NCBI GenBank assembly: GCA_041687435.1 | Contig: JAWLBX010000015.1 | Span: forward strand, 20,245 to 84,244 | DNA from: JACKII01 sp041687435 | GTDB lineage: Bacteria; Pseudomonadota; Alphaproteobacteria; Bin95 | Direction of reading: 5' to 3' | Length of the DNA stretch: 64,000 nucleotides | Shown: positions 49,553 through 59,133 of the stretch, in pieces | Position numbering within the stretch: the stretch's first letter is position 1 | Layout: every line of letters begins with the position of its first letter | Position numbers and translations under genes: made by a program | The notes under the pieces: model-generated | Told to the model about the DNA's origin: nothing | Databases searched by the model: none | What the model saw: the letters and a program-made list of their open reading frames with translations, nothing else

Positions 49553-51451
49553 ATGCGAAATATCGTCGTTTGGCTAATTATCTTTGTCCTTCTGGTCGCA
49601 CTCTTCAATGCGTTCCAGGGGTCCGTAGGCACGTCAAAGAAAAATGAACTCGCCTATTCGGATTTGATTACCGAAGTGCAAAATGATCAAATACGTAACA
49701 TTGAAATTAGCGGTCACGACGTGACTGGCCAGTTCCGGGATGGCCGCGAATTCTACACCTATGTCCCCGATTCTTCCGACCTTCTGGCCGAAGCCAAGAA
49801 CAGCACCGCACGGGTGAACGCAGTCCCGCCGGAAGACAACGCACTGCTCAGCATCCTGATCTCGTGGTTCCCGATGCTACTGCTGATTGGCGTGTGGATA
49901 TTTTTCATGCGGCAGATGCAATCCGGCGGCGGCCGCGCCATGGGCTTCGGCAAATCCAAGGCCAAACTGCTGACGGAAAAGCAGGGCCGGGTGACGTTTG
50001 ACGACGTGGCCGGTATCGATGAGGCCAAAACCGAACTGGAGGAGGTCGTCGAATTCTTGCGCGACCCCCAGAAATTCCAGCGCCTGGGCGGCAAGATCCC
50101 CAAGGGCGTGCTGCTGATCGGCCCGCCCGGCACCGGTAAGACATTGCTGGCTCGCGCCATTGCGGGCGAAGCCAACGTACCGTTCTTCACCATTTCCGGC
50201 TCGGACTTTGTCGAAATGTTCGTCGGCGTTGGCGCCAGCCGCGTGCGCGACATGTTCGAGCAAGGCAAGAAAAACGCGCCTTGCATCATCTTCATCGACG
50301 AAATCGACGCCGTCGGCCGCCATCGCGGTGCTGGCCTTGGCGGCGGCAATGATGAGCGGGAGCAGACGCTGAATCAGCTTCTGGTCGAAATGGATGGGTT
50401 TGAGGCGAACGAAGGTGTGATCCTGGTGGCGGCCACCAACCGCCCGGACGTGCTCGACCCCGCGCTGCTGCGCCCCGGCCGGTTCGACCGTCAGGTCGTC
50501 GTGCCGAACCCGGATGTGATCGGCCGCGAAAAAATCCTGAAGGTCCACATGCGCAATGTGCCGACCGCGCCGGATGTCGACGCAAAAACAATCGCCCGCG
50601 GCACGCCTGGTTTTTCCGGTGCCGATCTGGCAAACATCGTGAACGAGGCGGCACTGCTGGCCGCACGCCGCAATCACCAGACCGTGGCCATGCGTGACTT
50701 CGAGGACGCGAAGGACAAGGTTATGATGGGCGCGGAACGCCGGTCCATGGTCATGGCTGAGCATGAGCGCGCGCTGACCGCCTATCACGAGGCCGGCCAC
50801 GCCATCGTCATGCTGAAGGCCAAGGGTCACGATCCACTGCACAAGGTCACGATCATTCCGCGCGGCCGCGCCTTGGGCGTGACCATGTTCCTACCCGAGC
50901 GTGACGCCTACTCCAAATCACGAACGGAGCTGAAATCCCTGATTGCCAGCCTGTTTGGCGGCCGCCTGGCCGAGGAACTGGTGTTCGGCGACGATTTTGT
51001 AACGACCGGCGCATCCGACGACATCAAAAAAGCCACCAGCCTTGCCCGTCGCATGGTTACGGAATTCGGCTATTCTGACAAACTCGGGCCGCTGCGTTTT
51101 GCCGATAACGAGGAAGAGGTGTTCCTTGGCCATTCGGTCGCCCAGCGCAAGAATGTCTCTGATGCCACGGCTAAGCTGATCGACGAGGAAACTCGCCGGT
51201 TTGTCGAGGAAGGCGAGACCACCGCACGCGCCATTCTGATCGATCATATGGATGGCCTGCATCGCCTGGCAGTCGGCCTGATGGAGTACGAGACCCTCAG
51301 CCGAGATAATGTCGAAGCGTTGTTGCGGGGCGAGACGATCAACATTCAGCGCCCGGCTGCCGAGCCCGCCAAGCCGAAGCCCGGAGCGCCGAAGGACAGC
51401 AGCGGCCGGTCCACCTTCCCGGCGACGAAGCCGCGCCCGGCAGAGGCGTGA
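49553..51451 (+). CDS. ftsH: ATP-dependent zinc metalloprotease FtsH
   Basis: A 632-residue membrane-bound AAA+ protease that degrades misfolded membrane proteins and regulators. Two N-terminal helices (about 4-20 and 100-118) flank a periplasmic domain. The AAA domain has Walker A GPPGTGKT (190-197), Walker B IIFIDEIDAVG and the second region of homology ATNRPDVLDPALLRPGRFDRQ. The zinc site HEAGH is at 412-416, with a downstream Asp in LVFGDDF. The C-terminal tail is Pro/Lys rich. folP overlaps the stop by 4 bp. Confidence 0.98.
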   Translation: MRNIVVWLIIFVLLVALFNAFQGSVGTSKKNELAYSDLITEVQNDQIRNIEISGHDVTGQFRDGREFYTYVPDSSDLLAEAKNSTARVNAVPPEDNALLSILISWFPMLLLIGVWIFFMRQMQSGGGRAMGFGKSKAKLLTEKQGRVTFDDVAGIDEAKTELEEVVEFLRDPQKFQRLGGKIPKGVLLIGPPGTGKTLLARAIAGEANVPFFTISGSDFVEMFVGVGASRVRDMFEQGKKNAPCIIFIDEIDAVGRHRGAGLGGGNDEREQTLNQLLVEMDGFEANEGVILVAATNRPDVLDPALLRPGRFDRQVVVPNPDVIGREKILKVHMRNVPTAPDVDAKTIARGTPGFSGADLANIVNEAALLAARRNHQTVAMRDFEDAKDKVMMGAERRSMVMAEHERALTAYHEAGHAIVMLKAKGHDPLHKVTIIPRGRALGVTMFLPERDAYSKSRTELKSLIASLFGGRLAEELVFGDDFVTTGASDDIKKATSLARRMVTEFGYSDKLGPLRFADNEEEVFLGHSVAQRKNVSDATAKLIDEETRRFVEEGETTARAILIDHMDGLHRLAVGLMEYETLSRDNVEALLRGETINIQRPAAEPAKPKPGAPKDSSGRSTFPATKPRPAEA

Positions 51452-52515
51452 CCAGCGGCAAAGAACCGCTGCCGACGCTCTATCTGGAGCCTCTTGACCT
51501 GCTCTACGGCCCCAGCCGCCGGGCGTGCGGCGATGCCGTTCCGGCACTGGGCGGGGCAGCGAACGCCCTTAACATCGCGGTGTGGCGTCCCGGCACCCCG
51601 GAACCCCGCACGGTCTTAGCCGCCGCCGATCTGCCCGACTGGTTGGTAGGCCTCTCCCCCCACGAGCGCCAGCGGGCCGAAACCGTCCTGGCCCGCTGGC
51701 GCCAGCTCCCCGGCTTTTGCGGGGTTCCGGCCAGTGTCGATGCGCGGCCGGCTCTCATGGGTGTGGTCAACCTGACCCCGGACAGTTTCTATGCCCGCTC
51801 GCGCAAGCCGGATATTGCTGCCGCCATCGCGCACGCCCAGCAGCTGGTGGCGGAAGGGGCGGCCATCCTCGACATCGGCAGTCAGTCCACCCGCCCAGGC
51901 AGCGATGTCATCGCCACGCAACGCGAGTGTGCCGCGGCATTGCCTGTCATCCGCGCCTTTGCCGGCACCGGCGCCCTTGTCTCGACCGACACGCTGCGGC
52001 CGGACATCGCCCGCGCTGCCGTCGCGGCCGGTGCGCGCATCGTCAACGACGTTTCCGGCCTGATGCCGGCAGATGCGTTGGGCCAGGATGCCGGGCTGGT
52101 GATCGGGCACATGCGGGGAAACCCGTCGACAATGCAGCGCCGCCCCCGCTCGGCCCGCGGAATCTTCAGCCTTTACGACTGGTTCGAAACCCGGATCGCC
52201 GAACTGGTTACTGCTGGTGTGACACGCGACCGGATCGCCATCGACCCGGGCTTCGGCTTCGGCAAGACCGTTCACCACAATCAGGCGATTCTGCACCATC
52301 TGCCGCTGTTGAGCGGGCTGGGCGTTGCCATCGTCATCGGCGTGTCCCGCAAGGCGTCGCTCGGCTATGTCGCCGGTGCCGGCAGGGCAGAGGACCGCTT
52401 GCCCGCGTCTCTGGCCGCGGCGCTGGTGGCTGCACGCGGCGGCGCTACCATTCTTCGGGTTCACGATGTCGCCGCAACACGTCAGGCTCTGCAAATTACC
52501 CGGTTTTTCGGTTAG
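51448..52515 (+). CDS. folP: dihydropteroate synthase
   Basis: Condenses hydroxymethyl-dihydropterin pyrophosphate with p-aminobenzoate in folate synthesis. The TIM-barrel core begins near residue 105 with ALMGVVNLTPDSFYA, followed by AAILDIGSQSTRPGSD, IVNDVSG, DRIAIDPGFGFGKT-HHN and IGVSRKASLGYVAG. About 100 residues precede the core, an N-terminal extension seen in many alphaproteobacterial FolP proteins. The GTG start overlaps the ftsH stop (GTGA). glmM follows after 51 bp, a conserved folP-glmM linkage. Confidence 0.95.
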   Translation: MTSGKEPLPTLYLEPLDLLYGPSRRACGDAVPALGGAANALNIAVWRPGTPEPRTVLAAADLPDWLVGLSPHERQRAETVLARWRQLPGFCGVPASVDARPALMGVVNLTPDSFYARSRKPDIAAAIAHAQQLVAEGAAILDIGSQSTRPGSDVIATQRECAAALPVIRAFAGTGALVSTDTLRPDIARAAVAAGARIVNDVSGLMPADALGQDAGLVIGHMRGNPSTMQRRPRSARGIFSLYDWFETRIAELVTAGVTRDRIAIDPGFGFGKTVHHNQAILHHLPLLSGLGVAIVIGVSRKASLGYVAGAGRAEDRLPASLAAALVAARGGATILRVHDVAATRQALQITRFFG

Positions 52516-52566
52516 CATGGTCTGCAACCGTAAATCGGATCGCATTAAAGGCAGGGTTGACGACTG

Positions 52567-53919
52567 ATGGCAGATCGACTTTTCGGGACCGACGGCATCC
52601 GCGGCACCGCCAACCAATACCCAATGACCGCCCACGTAGCCGTCGATGTCGCCATGGCGACAGCGGCGGAATTCATGGCCCGCCGGCGCGATACGCACCC
52701 GACGGCCGTGATTGGCAAGGATACCCGCCTGTCCGGATATCTGCTTGAATCGGCGATGGAATCCGGCTTCCTGTCCATGGGAATGGATGTGGTGCTGACC
52801 GGCCCCCTGCCGACACCCGCAGTTGCCAACATGACACGCTCCCTGCGGGCCGGGCTTGGCGTGGTCATCTCCGCCTCGCACAATTCTTATCAGGATAACG
52901 GCATCAAGATATTTGGAGCGGATGGCTACAAGCTGCCGGACGAATGGGAGCACGCCATAGAAGCCCGGATTGCCAACCGCGACTGGCAATTGCCCAATGT
53001 GGACAGGATCGGCAAGGCCACCCGGATGGAGGACGCCACCGGCCGCTATATCGAAATCGTCAAGCACACCCTGCCCCGCGGTCTGCGGTTCGACGGGTTG
53101 AAGGTGGTGATTGATGCCGCCAATGGCGCAGGCTACCGGGCAGCACCGCAGGCGCTATTCGAACTGGGGGCGACGGTGACGCAAATCGCCTGCTCCCCGA
53201 ACGGCACCAACATCAACGCTGACTGTGGCGCGACCAAACCGCAGGCGCTGGCCGCCAAGGTGCTGGAGATCGGCGCCGATATCGGCATCGCCCTCGACGG
53301 CGACGCGGACCGGGTGCAACTGGTCGATGCCAAGGGCCGCATCATCGACGGCGATCAGGTCATGGCGCTGATCGCCAGCCGCTGGTGCGCCCAACAGAAG
53401 CTCAGCGGCAACGGCATTGTTGCAACCGTCATGTCGAACATGGGGCTGGAACGGTATTTGGAGGCGCTCGGCCTGATCCTGGTGCGCACGCCCGTCGGCG
53501 ACCGCCATGTGGTCGAACGGATGCGCGCCGAGCGGTACAATCTCGGTGGTGAGCAATCCGGCCACATCATTCTCAGCGACTACAGCACCACCGGCGATGG
53601 CCTGATTGCTGCCTTGCAGGTTCTGGCGGTGCTGACGGAAAGCGGCCGGCCATCCGACGAATTGCTGTCGGTGTTCACCCCTCTGCCCCAATTGTTGAAG
53701 AACGTGCGGTTCGCCAATGGCGCCAACCCGATGGAGCATGACCGGGTCAAGGGCGTGATCCGGGATGCAGAGAACCGGTTGAACGGTTCCGGCCGGGTGC
53801 TGGTGCGCAAGTCCGGAACCGAGCCGCTGATCCGCGTCATGGCCGAAGGCGAGCGCGAGGATGAAATCACCGCGGTGGTCGACGAAATCTGCACCGTGAT
53901 CGAGCAGGTGACGGCATGA
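52567..53919 (+). CDS. glmM: phosphoglucosamine mutase
   Basis: Converts glucosamine-6-phosphate to glucosamine-1-phosphate for peptidoglycan and LPS precursors. The 450-residue product has the N-terminal RLFGTDGIRGTAN, the catalytic serine in ISASHNSYQDNGIK (about 102-104), the metal loop ALDGDADRVQLVD near 240-252, the sugar-binding GGEQSGHIIL near 325 and the phosphate-binding VRKSGTEPLIRVM near the C-terminus. thiD overlaps by 4 bp. Confidence 0.98.
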   Translation: MADRLFGTDGIRGTANQYPMTAHVAVDVAMATAAEFMARRRDTHPTAVIGKDTRLSGYLLESAMESGFLSMGMDVVLTGPLPTPAVANMTRSLRAGLGVVISASHNSYQDNGIKIFGADGYKLPDEWEHAIEARIANRDWQLPNVDRIGKATRMEDATGRYIEIVKHTLPRGLRFDGLKVVIDAANGAGYRAAPQALFELGATVTQIACSPNGTNINADCGATKPQALAAKVLEIGADIGIALDGDADRVQLVDAKGRIIDGDQVMALIASRWCAQQKLSGNGIVATVMSNMGLERYLEALGLILVRTPVGDRHVVERMRAERYNLGGEQSGHIILSDYSTTGDGLIAALQVLAVLTESGRPSDELLSVFTPLPQLLKNVRFANGANPMEHDRVKGVIRDAENRLNGSGRVLVRKSGTEPLIRVMAEGEREDEITAVVDEICTVIEQVTA

Positions 53920-54731
53920 GCCAGCCCCCCCGCGTCCTGGTCGTCGCAGGCTCGGATTCCGGCGGCGGTGCCGGCATTCAGGCGGACATCAAAACATTGT
54001 CGGCCCTTGGTGCCTATGCCATGACCGCGGTGACGGCGATCACGGTGCAAAACACGCTGGGCGTTTCCGATGTGCATGCCATCCCCCCGGATGTGGTGGC
54101 AGCGCAAATGCGCGCCTGCCTCGATGATATCGGCGCCGATGCGATCAAACTCGGCATGCTGCACTCGGCACCCCTAATCGAGGCTGTGGCCGCCATCCTC
54201 GCGGACTTCCCGACGATCCCAGTGATTGCGGACCCGGTGATGGTCGCCAAGGGCGGCGCAGCCCTGCTCCAGTCGGAGGCGGTCGGTGCCCTGGCCGCGC
54301 ATATTCTGCCGCGGTCTACCGTCATCACCCCCAACACGGAAGAGGCTGCCGTGCTGACCGGCACGCCCATTGCCGACGAGGCCGAGCAGGAAGCCGCCGC
54401 CATCGCCCTGGCGGAACGGTTCGGCGCAGCCGTATTGCTGAAAGGCGGGCATCTGAGCGGCGCGGCCGTCCTGAACCTGCTACTGCAACCGGGCCTGCCG
54501 ATGGACCGGTACCTTTCGCCCAGGCTGGAGACGCGGCACACCCATGGCACCGGCTGCACGCTTGCCTCGGCCATTGCTGCCGGTGTTGCTGCCGGGCTGC
54601 CGCTCACCGCAGCGGTGGAGCGGGCCTGCCGCTTCGTTCATGCCGGTATCGCCAATGCGCCCGGCTTCGGCCAGGGGCATGGCCCGATTGACCACCTTTC
54701 GACCCGGTTCAGGCTGGAACCGGATGCCTAG
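53916..54731 (+). CDS. thiD: hydroxymethylpyrimidine/phosphomethylpyrimidine kinase
   Basis: Phosphorylates the HMP moiety twice for thiamine synthesis. The 271-residue ribokinase-fold protein has VAGSDSGGGAGIQADIKTLSALGAYAMTAVTAITVQNT at the start, KLGMLHSAPLIEAVA, DPVMVAKGGAALL and the anion-hole TRHTHGTGCTLASAIAAGVAAGLPL, with its catalytic Cys/Asp-like region. The ATG overlaps the glmM stop (ATGA), so thiamine salvage is coupled here to amino-sugar synthesis only by position. No TPP riboswitch is visible upstream. Confidence 0.95.
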   Translation: MSQPPRVLVVAGSDSGGGAGIQADIKTLSALGAYAMTAVTAITVQNTLGVSDVHAIPPDVVAAQMRACLDDIGADAIKLGMLHSAPLIEAVAAILADFPTIPVIADPVMVAKGGAALLQSEAVGALAAHILPRSTVITPNTEEAAVLTGTPIADEAEQEAAAIALAERFGAAVLLKGGHLSGAAVLNLLLQPGLPMDRYLSPRLETRHTHGTGCTLASAIAAGVAAGLPLTAAVERACRFVHAGIANAPGFGQGHGPIDHLSTRFRLEPDA

Positions 54732-54813
54732 CGCAATCCCCTCCGGTTCACCACCCGCGCCAGCCATTCAGTCCGCAGCCGCACGCGCCCTGGGCGAATC
54801 GGGGTAGCGGCGG

Positions 54814-55938
54814 ATGGCAAAGGCACCCAAAACGGACTGGACGGCAACGCCGGACGGCTCGCGCCTGGCGCTAAGCGGCGCCTGGACCACGGAACAGCTG
54901 GACATGGCCGGCTGGCCGCAATCGGTGCCGAACGACATCGGCGGACAGCAGATCCTGGTGGATTTCCGCGCGGTCGAAACACTGGATGGCAACGCCGCGC
55001 TGGCCCTGCACCGCTGGATCGGCCGCATCGGCGCGCAGGCATCGGGCGTCACCCTGGAGGGCGCGCCGGCTTTTTACGAGCGCATCGCCGCCGCCTATGA
55101 CCAAGGTTCCGATGTGCCGCCCGAAATCCGGCGCAAACGCTGGGATGATGGTTTGGCACGGCTTGGCCAGCGATCGATTGCAGCAATTCAGATTGCCGTC
55201 GATCTCGTGGCATTTCAGGGACTGGTTACGATCAGCTTGGTGCGCGCCCTGCTGCGTCCGCGGGAACTGCGCGGCCGTTCCATTGTCTACCATATGCAGA
55301 CGGCGGGCGTTTCCGCCCTGCCCATTGTCGGCCTGCTGAGCTTTTTGCTGGGCGTCGTCACCGCCTATCAGGGTGCTGACCAGTTGGCGCGCTTTGGTGC
55401 GGAAATCTTCACGGTCAACGTCGTCGGCGTTGGTGTGCTGCGGGAGATGGGGGCGCTGATCACCGCCATCGTCGTCGCAGGCCGCTCCGCCAGCGCCTTT
55501 GCCGCCCAGATAGGCACCATGAAAATCAACGAGGAGATCGACGCCATGCGCGTCATCGGCCTCGACCCGATCATGGTACTGGTGATCCCGCGCATGTTGG
55601 CGCTAACGCTGGTATTCCCGTTCATGGTCGTCTTTGCCGACGCGATGGGCGTTTTGGGCGGAGCGATCATGGCCACGTTCTCGTTGGATATCACCTTCAG
55701 CCAGTTCGCCCGTCAGTTCCAAACAGAAGTACCGCTGTATCACTTCTGGGTCGGGCTGGCGAAAGCGCCGCTGTTCGCCACCGCCATTGCCGCCATCGGC
55801 TGTCAGCAGGGCCTTCTGGTCGGGCAAGGCGCTGCTTCCGTAGGCATCCGCACGACGGCCGCGGTGGTGCAAGCAATCTTTTTCGTTATTGTGATCGATG
55901 CAGCCATGTCGATTTTCTTTTCGATCCTGGGAGTCTGA
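54814..55938 (+). CDS. mlaE: STAS-MlaE fusion permease of a phospholipid ABC transporter
   Basis: A 374-residue protein. Residues 1-105 form a STAS-like domain (WTATPDGSRLALSGAWTTEQL, then ILVDFRAVETLDGNAALAL). Residues 130-374 are an MlaE/YrbE-type permease: GLVTISLVRALLRPRELRGRSIVYHMQTAGVSALPIVGLLSFLLGVVTAYQ, GREMGALITAIVVAGRSASAFAAQIGTMKINEEIDAM. The fusion replaces the separate MlaB regulator of Escherichia coli. It begins a four-gene operon for lipid transport between inner and outer membranes. Confidence 0.93.
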   Translation: MAKAPKTDWTATPDGSRLALSGAWTTEQLDMAGWPQSVPNDIGGQQILVDFRAVETLDGNAALALHRWIGRIGAQASGVTLEGAPAFYERIAAAYDQGSDVPPEIRRKRWDDGLARLGQRSIAAIQIAVDLVAFQGLVTISLVRALLRPRELRGRSIVYHMQTAGVSALPIVGLLSFLLGVVTAYQGADQLARFGAEIFTVNVVGVGVLREMGALITAIVVAGRSASAFAAQIGTMKINEEIDAMRVIGLDPIMVLVIPRMLALTLVFPFMVVFADAMGVLGGAIMATFSLDITFSQFARQFQTEVPLYHFWVGLAKAPLFATAIAAIGCQQGLLVGQGAASVGIRTTAAVVQAIFFVIVIDAAMSIFFSILGV

Positions 55939-55944
55939 TCCCCC

Positions 55945-56748
55945 ATGACCTTGATCGAGAAACCGCTCGACACGCTCGCCTCGGACCCTGCTCCGGCGGT
56001 ACACGTGCACGGCCTGCGAACACAATTCGGCACGCAGGTCATCCATGACAATCTCGACCTAACCATCCGCCGCGGCGAGGTGTTCGGTCTTGTCGGCGGC
56101 TCCGGCTCCGGCAAATCGGTGCTGGTGCGCACCATTATCGGCCTGATTCAGCCACGGGCCGGGCGGATCGAGGTGTTCGGGCAGGATACCCAGGCCGGCG
56201 GTGCCGCCTTGCAGGCGCTGCGCCGGCGCTGGGGCGTGATGTTCCAGGATGGCGCGCTGTTCAGCTCGCTCACGGTCGCGGAAAACATCGACGTGCCGCT
56301 GAAAGAACACACCCGCCTGAAGCCGGCCGACCGGACGGCGATTATCGCCCTGAAACTGCGGCTTTCCGGCCTGGATCCCTCCGTTGGCGCCAAATACCCG
56401 GCGGAGCTTTCGGGCGGCATGCGAAAGCGCGCCGGCCTTGCCCGCGCGCTGGCGCTGGACCCGCAGATCGTCTTTCTGGACGAGCCCACCGCCGGCCTGG
56501 ACCCGATCGGCGCAGCGCAATTCGATGAACTGGTGCTGGAACTGCAATCGGCCCTCGGGCTCACCGTCGTCATGATCACGCACGATCTGGATAGCCTCTA
56601 CACCGCGTGCGACCGAATCGGGGTTTTGCTGAACAAGCAGGCGATCTGTGGCACCCTAGCGGAAATCCAGGCCCGGCCGGAGCCCTGGATCCACGATTAT
56701 TTCAACGGCCCACGCGGCCGGGCGGCGGCCTACGCGGGAGCGGCATAA
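55945..56748 (+). CDS. mlaF: MlaF-like phospholipid transporter ATPase
   Basis: A 267-residue ABC ATPase. Walker A is GGSGSGKSVL (about 50-58), the signature region reads PAELSGGMRKRAGLARALALDP, and Walker B is IVFLDEPTAGLDPIGA. The GGM-R-K-R form of the signature is typical of MlaF/Ttg2A. It begins 6 bp after the permease gene and its TAA overlaps the next ATG (TAATG). It energises lipid movement through the STAS-MlaE permease. Confidence 0.95.
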   Translation: MTLIEKPLDTLASDPAPAVHVHGLRTQFGTQVIHDNLDLTIRRGEVFGLVGGSGSGKSVLVRTIIGLIQPRAGRIEVFGQDTQAGGAALQALRRRWGVMFQDGALFSSLTVAENIDVPLKEHTRLKPADRTAIIALKLRLSGLDPSVGAKYPAELSGGMRKRAGLARALALDPQIVFLDEPTAGLDPIGAAQFDELVLELQSALGLTVVMITHDLDSLYTACDRIGVLLNKQAICGTLAEIQARPEPWIHDYFNGPRGRAAAYAGAA

Positions 56749-57701
56749 TGGAAACACGGGCAGGCTATATCGCAGTCGGCAGCGCTGTGCTGCTGCTGTT
56801 TATCGGCGCGCTCGGCTTTGTTCTGTGGATGGCGAAGTATGACGGGGATGCCGATTACGAGCGTTACTGGATATATTTCACCGGCTCTGTCGCCGGCCTC
56901 AAAACCGGCAGCACCGTGTCCTATCGTGGCATTTCGGTCGGCGAGGTCGTGGACCTGCGCATCGATCCGCAGAATGTGGAGCAGGTGCGCGCTACCATCG
57001 AAGTCCTCGGCACGACGCCGGTCAAGACCAGCACGGTTGCCAGCCTGGAAATGCAGGGTTTGACGGGTGGCTCGATGATCCTGCTCTCGGGCGGTTCCGA
57101 CACCGACCCGCCGCTTGCCAGGGACCAGAACGACGATTATCCGGTCATCGCCTCGACGCCGTCGCAACTGGAACGGCTGTTCGAAGGAGCACCGGCCCTG
57201 GTCGAACAGATCGATTTGCTGGTCCGTCAGGCGACATTGCTGCTGAACAGCGAAAACCGGCAGGTCGTGGCTGGGATCCTGCAGAACATGTCCACTGCAT
57301 CGCGTGACCTCGCCGCCGCGACACCCGCACTGGAAGACCTGCTGACGAACACGAATGCGGCCATCGCTCGGCTGGACCGGATCGCGGCGGCAGCAGAGCC
57401 CGACATCAAGGAGACGCTGGCTGCGACAGCCGCCACCATGCGCTCTGCCGATACCGTGCTGGGTGAGGCCGAGAAGACAGTCGCGGCATTCGGCCAGACC
57501 GCCGGTACCCTCAACGCAATGTTGGAGGAAAACCGGCGGCCCCTGAAAGACTTCACCCACGTGACGCTTTACGATATGAACGCCTTCATCGCCGAGCTTC
57601 GCGAGCTCACTGTCTCCATGCGGCGGGTTGCCAACGAACTGGGCCGCGACCCCGCCGGCTTTATCTTCGGAAATCAGCAGAAGGGCTATGAAGCGCGCTA
57701 A
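56748..57701 (+). CDS. mlaD: MlaD family (MCE domain) lipid-binding protein
   Basis: A 317-residue membrane-anchored protein. One N-terminal helix (about 7-28, YIAVGSAVLLLFIGALGFVLWMA) is followed by an MCE domain (YWIYFTGSVAGLKTGSTVSYRGISVGEVVDLRID). A long helical C-terminal part rich in Ala and Leu (about 150-300) probably forms a coiled-coil-like tunnel or barrel. This is longer than the minimal MlaD and closer to Ttg2C/YrbD-like proteins of alphaproteobacteria. Confidence 0.93.
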   Translation: METRAGYIAVGSAVLLLFIGALGFVLWMAKYDGDADYERYWIYFTGSVAGLKTGSTVSYRGISVGEVVDLRIDPQNVEQVRATIEVLGTTPVKTSTVASLEMQGLTGGSMILLSGGSDTDPPLARDQNDDYPVIASTPSQLERLFEGAPALVEQIDLLVRQATLLLNSENRQVVAGILQNMSTASRDLAAATPALEDLLTNTNAAIARLDRIAAAAEPDIKETLAATAATMRSADTVLGEAEKTVAAFGQTAGTLNAMLEENRRPLKDFTHVTLYDMNAFIAELRELTVSMRRVANELGRDPAGFIFGNQQKGYEAR

Positions 57702-58440
57702 CCCCCCTCTCAGCCGCCGTGCGCTGCTTGCGGTTACCGCCAGCGCCCTGGCTCTTTCCGCCTGCGAATCCGTATTGCCCGGCCGGGGACCGCCGCCACG
57801 GCTTTACCGGCTGACACCGAAAAGCTCCTATCCAGGGGCGCCGACGGTCGATTGGCAGTTGGTGGTCGAGCCGCCCAGCGCCCAGGCCAGCATTGACACG
57901 CCGCGCATCGGCCTGATGCTGTCGCCGCTGCGCTTCGACTATTACGCTCAGGCCAACTGGGTCGACCGGGCGCCGCTGATGGTGCAATCGCTGATTATCG
58001 AGTCGTTCGACAACAGCGGTGCCATTATCGCAGTCGGTCGCGAATCCATCGGCCTGCGGCCGGACTATGTGCTGAAAACCGAACTGCGCGAATTCCAGGC
58101 AGAGGTGCAGGACAATCAGCACTTGGTGAATGTCGCCCTGCACGTGAAGCTGGTACAGATGCCGGAACGCCAGATCGTTGCATCGGCGGAGTTCTCCCAC
58201 ACGGTTCCCGCCCCGCCCGATACTCTTGATCCGGTCATTTCCGCCTTCGACGAGGCGCTGGGCAAGGTACTGAAACGGGTTGTGCTCTGGACCCTGGAGG
58301 AAGGGCAGACGGCCGAAGCGGCCCGGCGTCGTGCCTTGCAGCAGCCCAATGCAGCGGGCAGAACGCCGCCGCGCCTCACCCGGCCGTCGCTATCGGAGTC
58401 CCCGGCCACCCCGCGCCTGGCCCGTCCACAAACGGGATAG
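57688..58440 (+). CDS. ABC-type transport auxiliary lipoprotein (PqiC/ABC_trans_aux)
   Basis: A 250-residue lipoprotein. The signal peptide ends LALSAC (Cys26) after a twin-Arg-like S-R-R-A-L-L start. The following domain has RLYRLTPKSSYPG, IDTPRIGLMLSPLRFDYYAQANWVDRAPLMVQSLIIESF and the C-terminal FSHTVPAPPDTLDPVISAFDEALGKVL, as in the PF03886 family. A Pro/Ala/Arg-rich tail of about 40 residues follows. It overlaps mlaD by 14 bp and ends inside the convergent cyclo-ligase-like gene (51-bp overlap). Confidence 0.9.
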   Translation: MKRANPPLSRRALLAVTASALALSACESVLPGRGPPPRLYRLTPKSSYPGAPTVDWQLVVEPPSAQASIDTPRIGLMLSPLRFDYYAQANWVDRAPLMVQSLIIESFDNSGAIIAVGRESIGLRPDYVLKTELREFQAEVQDNQHLVNVALHVKLVQMPERQIVASAEFSHTVPAPPDTLDPVISAFDEALGKVLKRVVLWTLEEGQTAEAARRRALQQPNAAGRTPPRLTRPSLSESPATPRLARPQTG

Positions 58441-59133
58441 CTCCCGCAGCACTGGCATGGCGTCAAAAGCATCGGCTGGCAAACTATCCCAGTCGATGCC
58501 GGCCGGCGCGGGCAGCGGCTCGGCAATCTCGATCATCCGGGTTGGCGTTGCGATCAGCGAGAGCGGCTGATCGTGCGGCGCTACAGGAAAATCCTCCACA
58601 ACCTGTACATCATGCACGGTGGTCGCCACCGGCACCGGGGGATGGCCGAGTTCGCGCAGAATGGCAAATTCCAGGTCACTGTACCCGGCCCCTTTGCCTG
58701 CCCGCTTGCCGGCGGGTGTAACAGCCACACAGCCGGTGACGATGGCATCGAATCGCGGCAGGTCCTGCAGGGACACGGGCGTTGCAAACCGCTCCCACGC
58801 CGCCCTGGCAGCGGCCTGCCATGCCAGTTCCGCCGCGATGGCGGACGGGTCGAGCACCATGAAGCCACCCGCGAGCCGCGGCGTTGGCACGTAAACCAGA
58901 ATTCCCCGCCGCAACGCCTCCGCCCGCACATGACGCTGCGGACTATCGGGGTTGACCTTGATGCGCTTGGCATTCGCCAGCAAGGGCGCCTCAAACAGTC
59001 TGAGCGCTGCCCGCCCCGCATCGCGAAAATTGGGAATCCGGCCACGCGGCGGGAACGGATAGGCCGCAAGCCCCAAATCCTCTAGCTGCTGCCAGACATG
59101 GTTCCGGGCAGCAGCCTTGTCCTTAAAGCGCAT
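58390..59133 (-). CDS. 5-formyltetrahydrofolate cyclo-ligase family protein (MTHFSD-like)
   Basis: A 247-residue protein of the MTHFS fold. The segment VWQQLEDLGLAAYPFPPRGRIPNF-DAGRAALRLFEAP, then NPDSPQRHVRAEALRRGILVYVPTPRL, matches the larger MTHFSD-like branch. The phosphate-binding KRAGKGAGYSDLEFAIL near 170 is the family core. It likely binds a folate or nucleotide; true cyclo-ligase activity is not assured in this branch. ATG 59133 was chosen because AGAGG lies 8 nt before it. The last 51 bp are antisense to the auxiliary lipoprotein gene. Confidence 0.83.
   Translation of the reverse strand: MRFKDKAAARNHVWQQLEDLGLAAYPFPPRGRIPNFRDAGRAALRLFEAPLLANAKRIKVNPDSPQRHVRAEALRRGILVYVPTPRLAGGFMVLDPSAIAAELAWQAAARAAWERFATPVSLQDLPRFDAIVTGCVAVTPAGKRAGKGAGYSDLEFAILRELGHPPVPVATTVHDVQVVEDFPVAPHDQPLSLIATPTRMIEIAEPLPAPAGIDWDSLPADAFDAMPVLRELSRLWTGQARGGRGLR

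Noticed and set aside
53900..53930. TPP riboswitch upstream of thiD
   Set aside because: thiD overlaps glmM by 4 bp and there is no room for, or trace of, a riboswitch.
54724..54807. 27-codon frame between thiD and the STAS-MlaE gene
   Set aside because: Starts inside the thiD end without its own ribosome site and has a Pro/Ala/Ser-rich composition; not supported.
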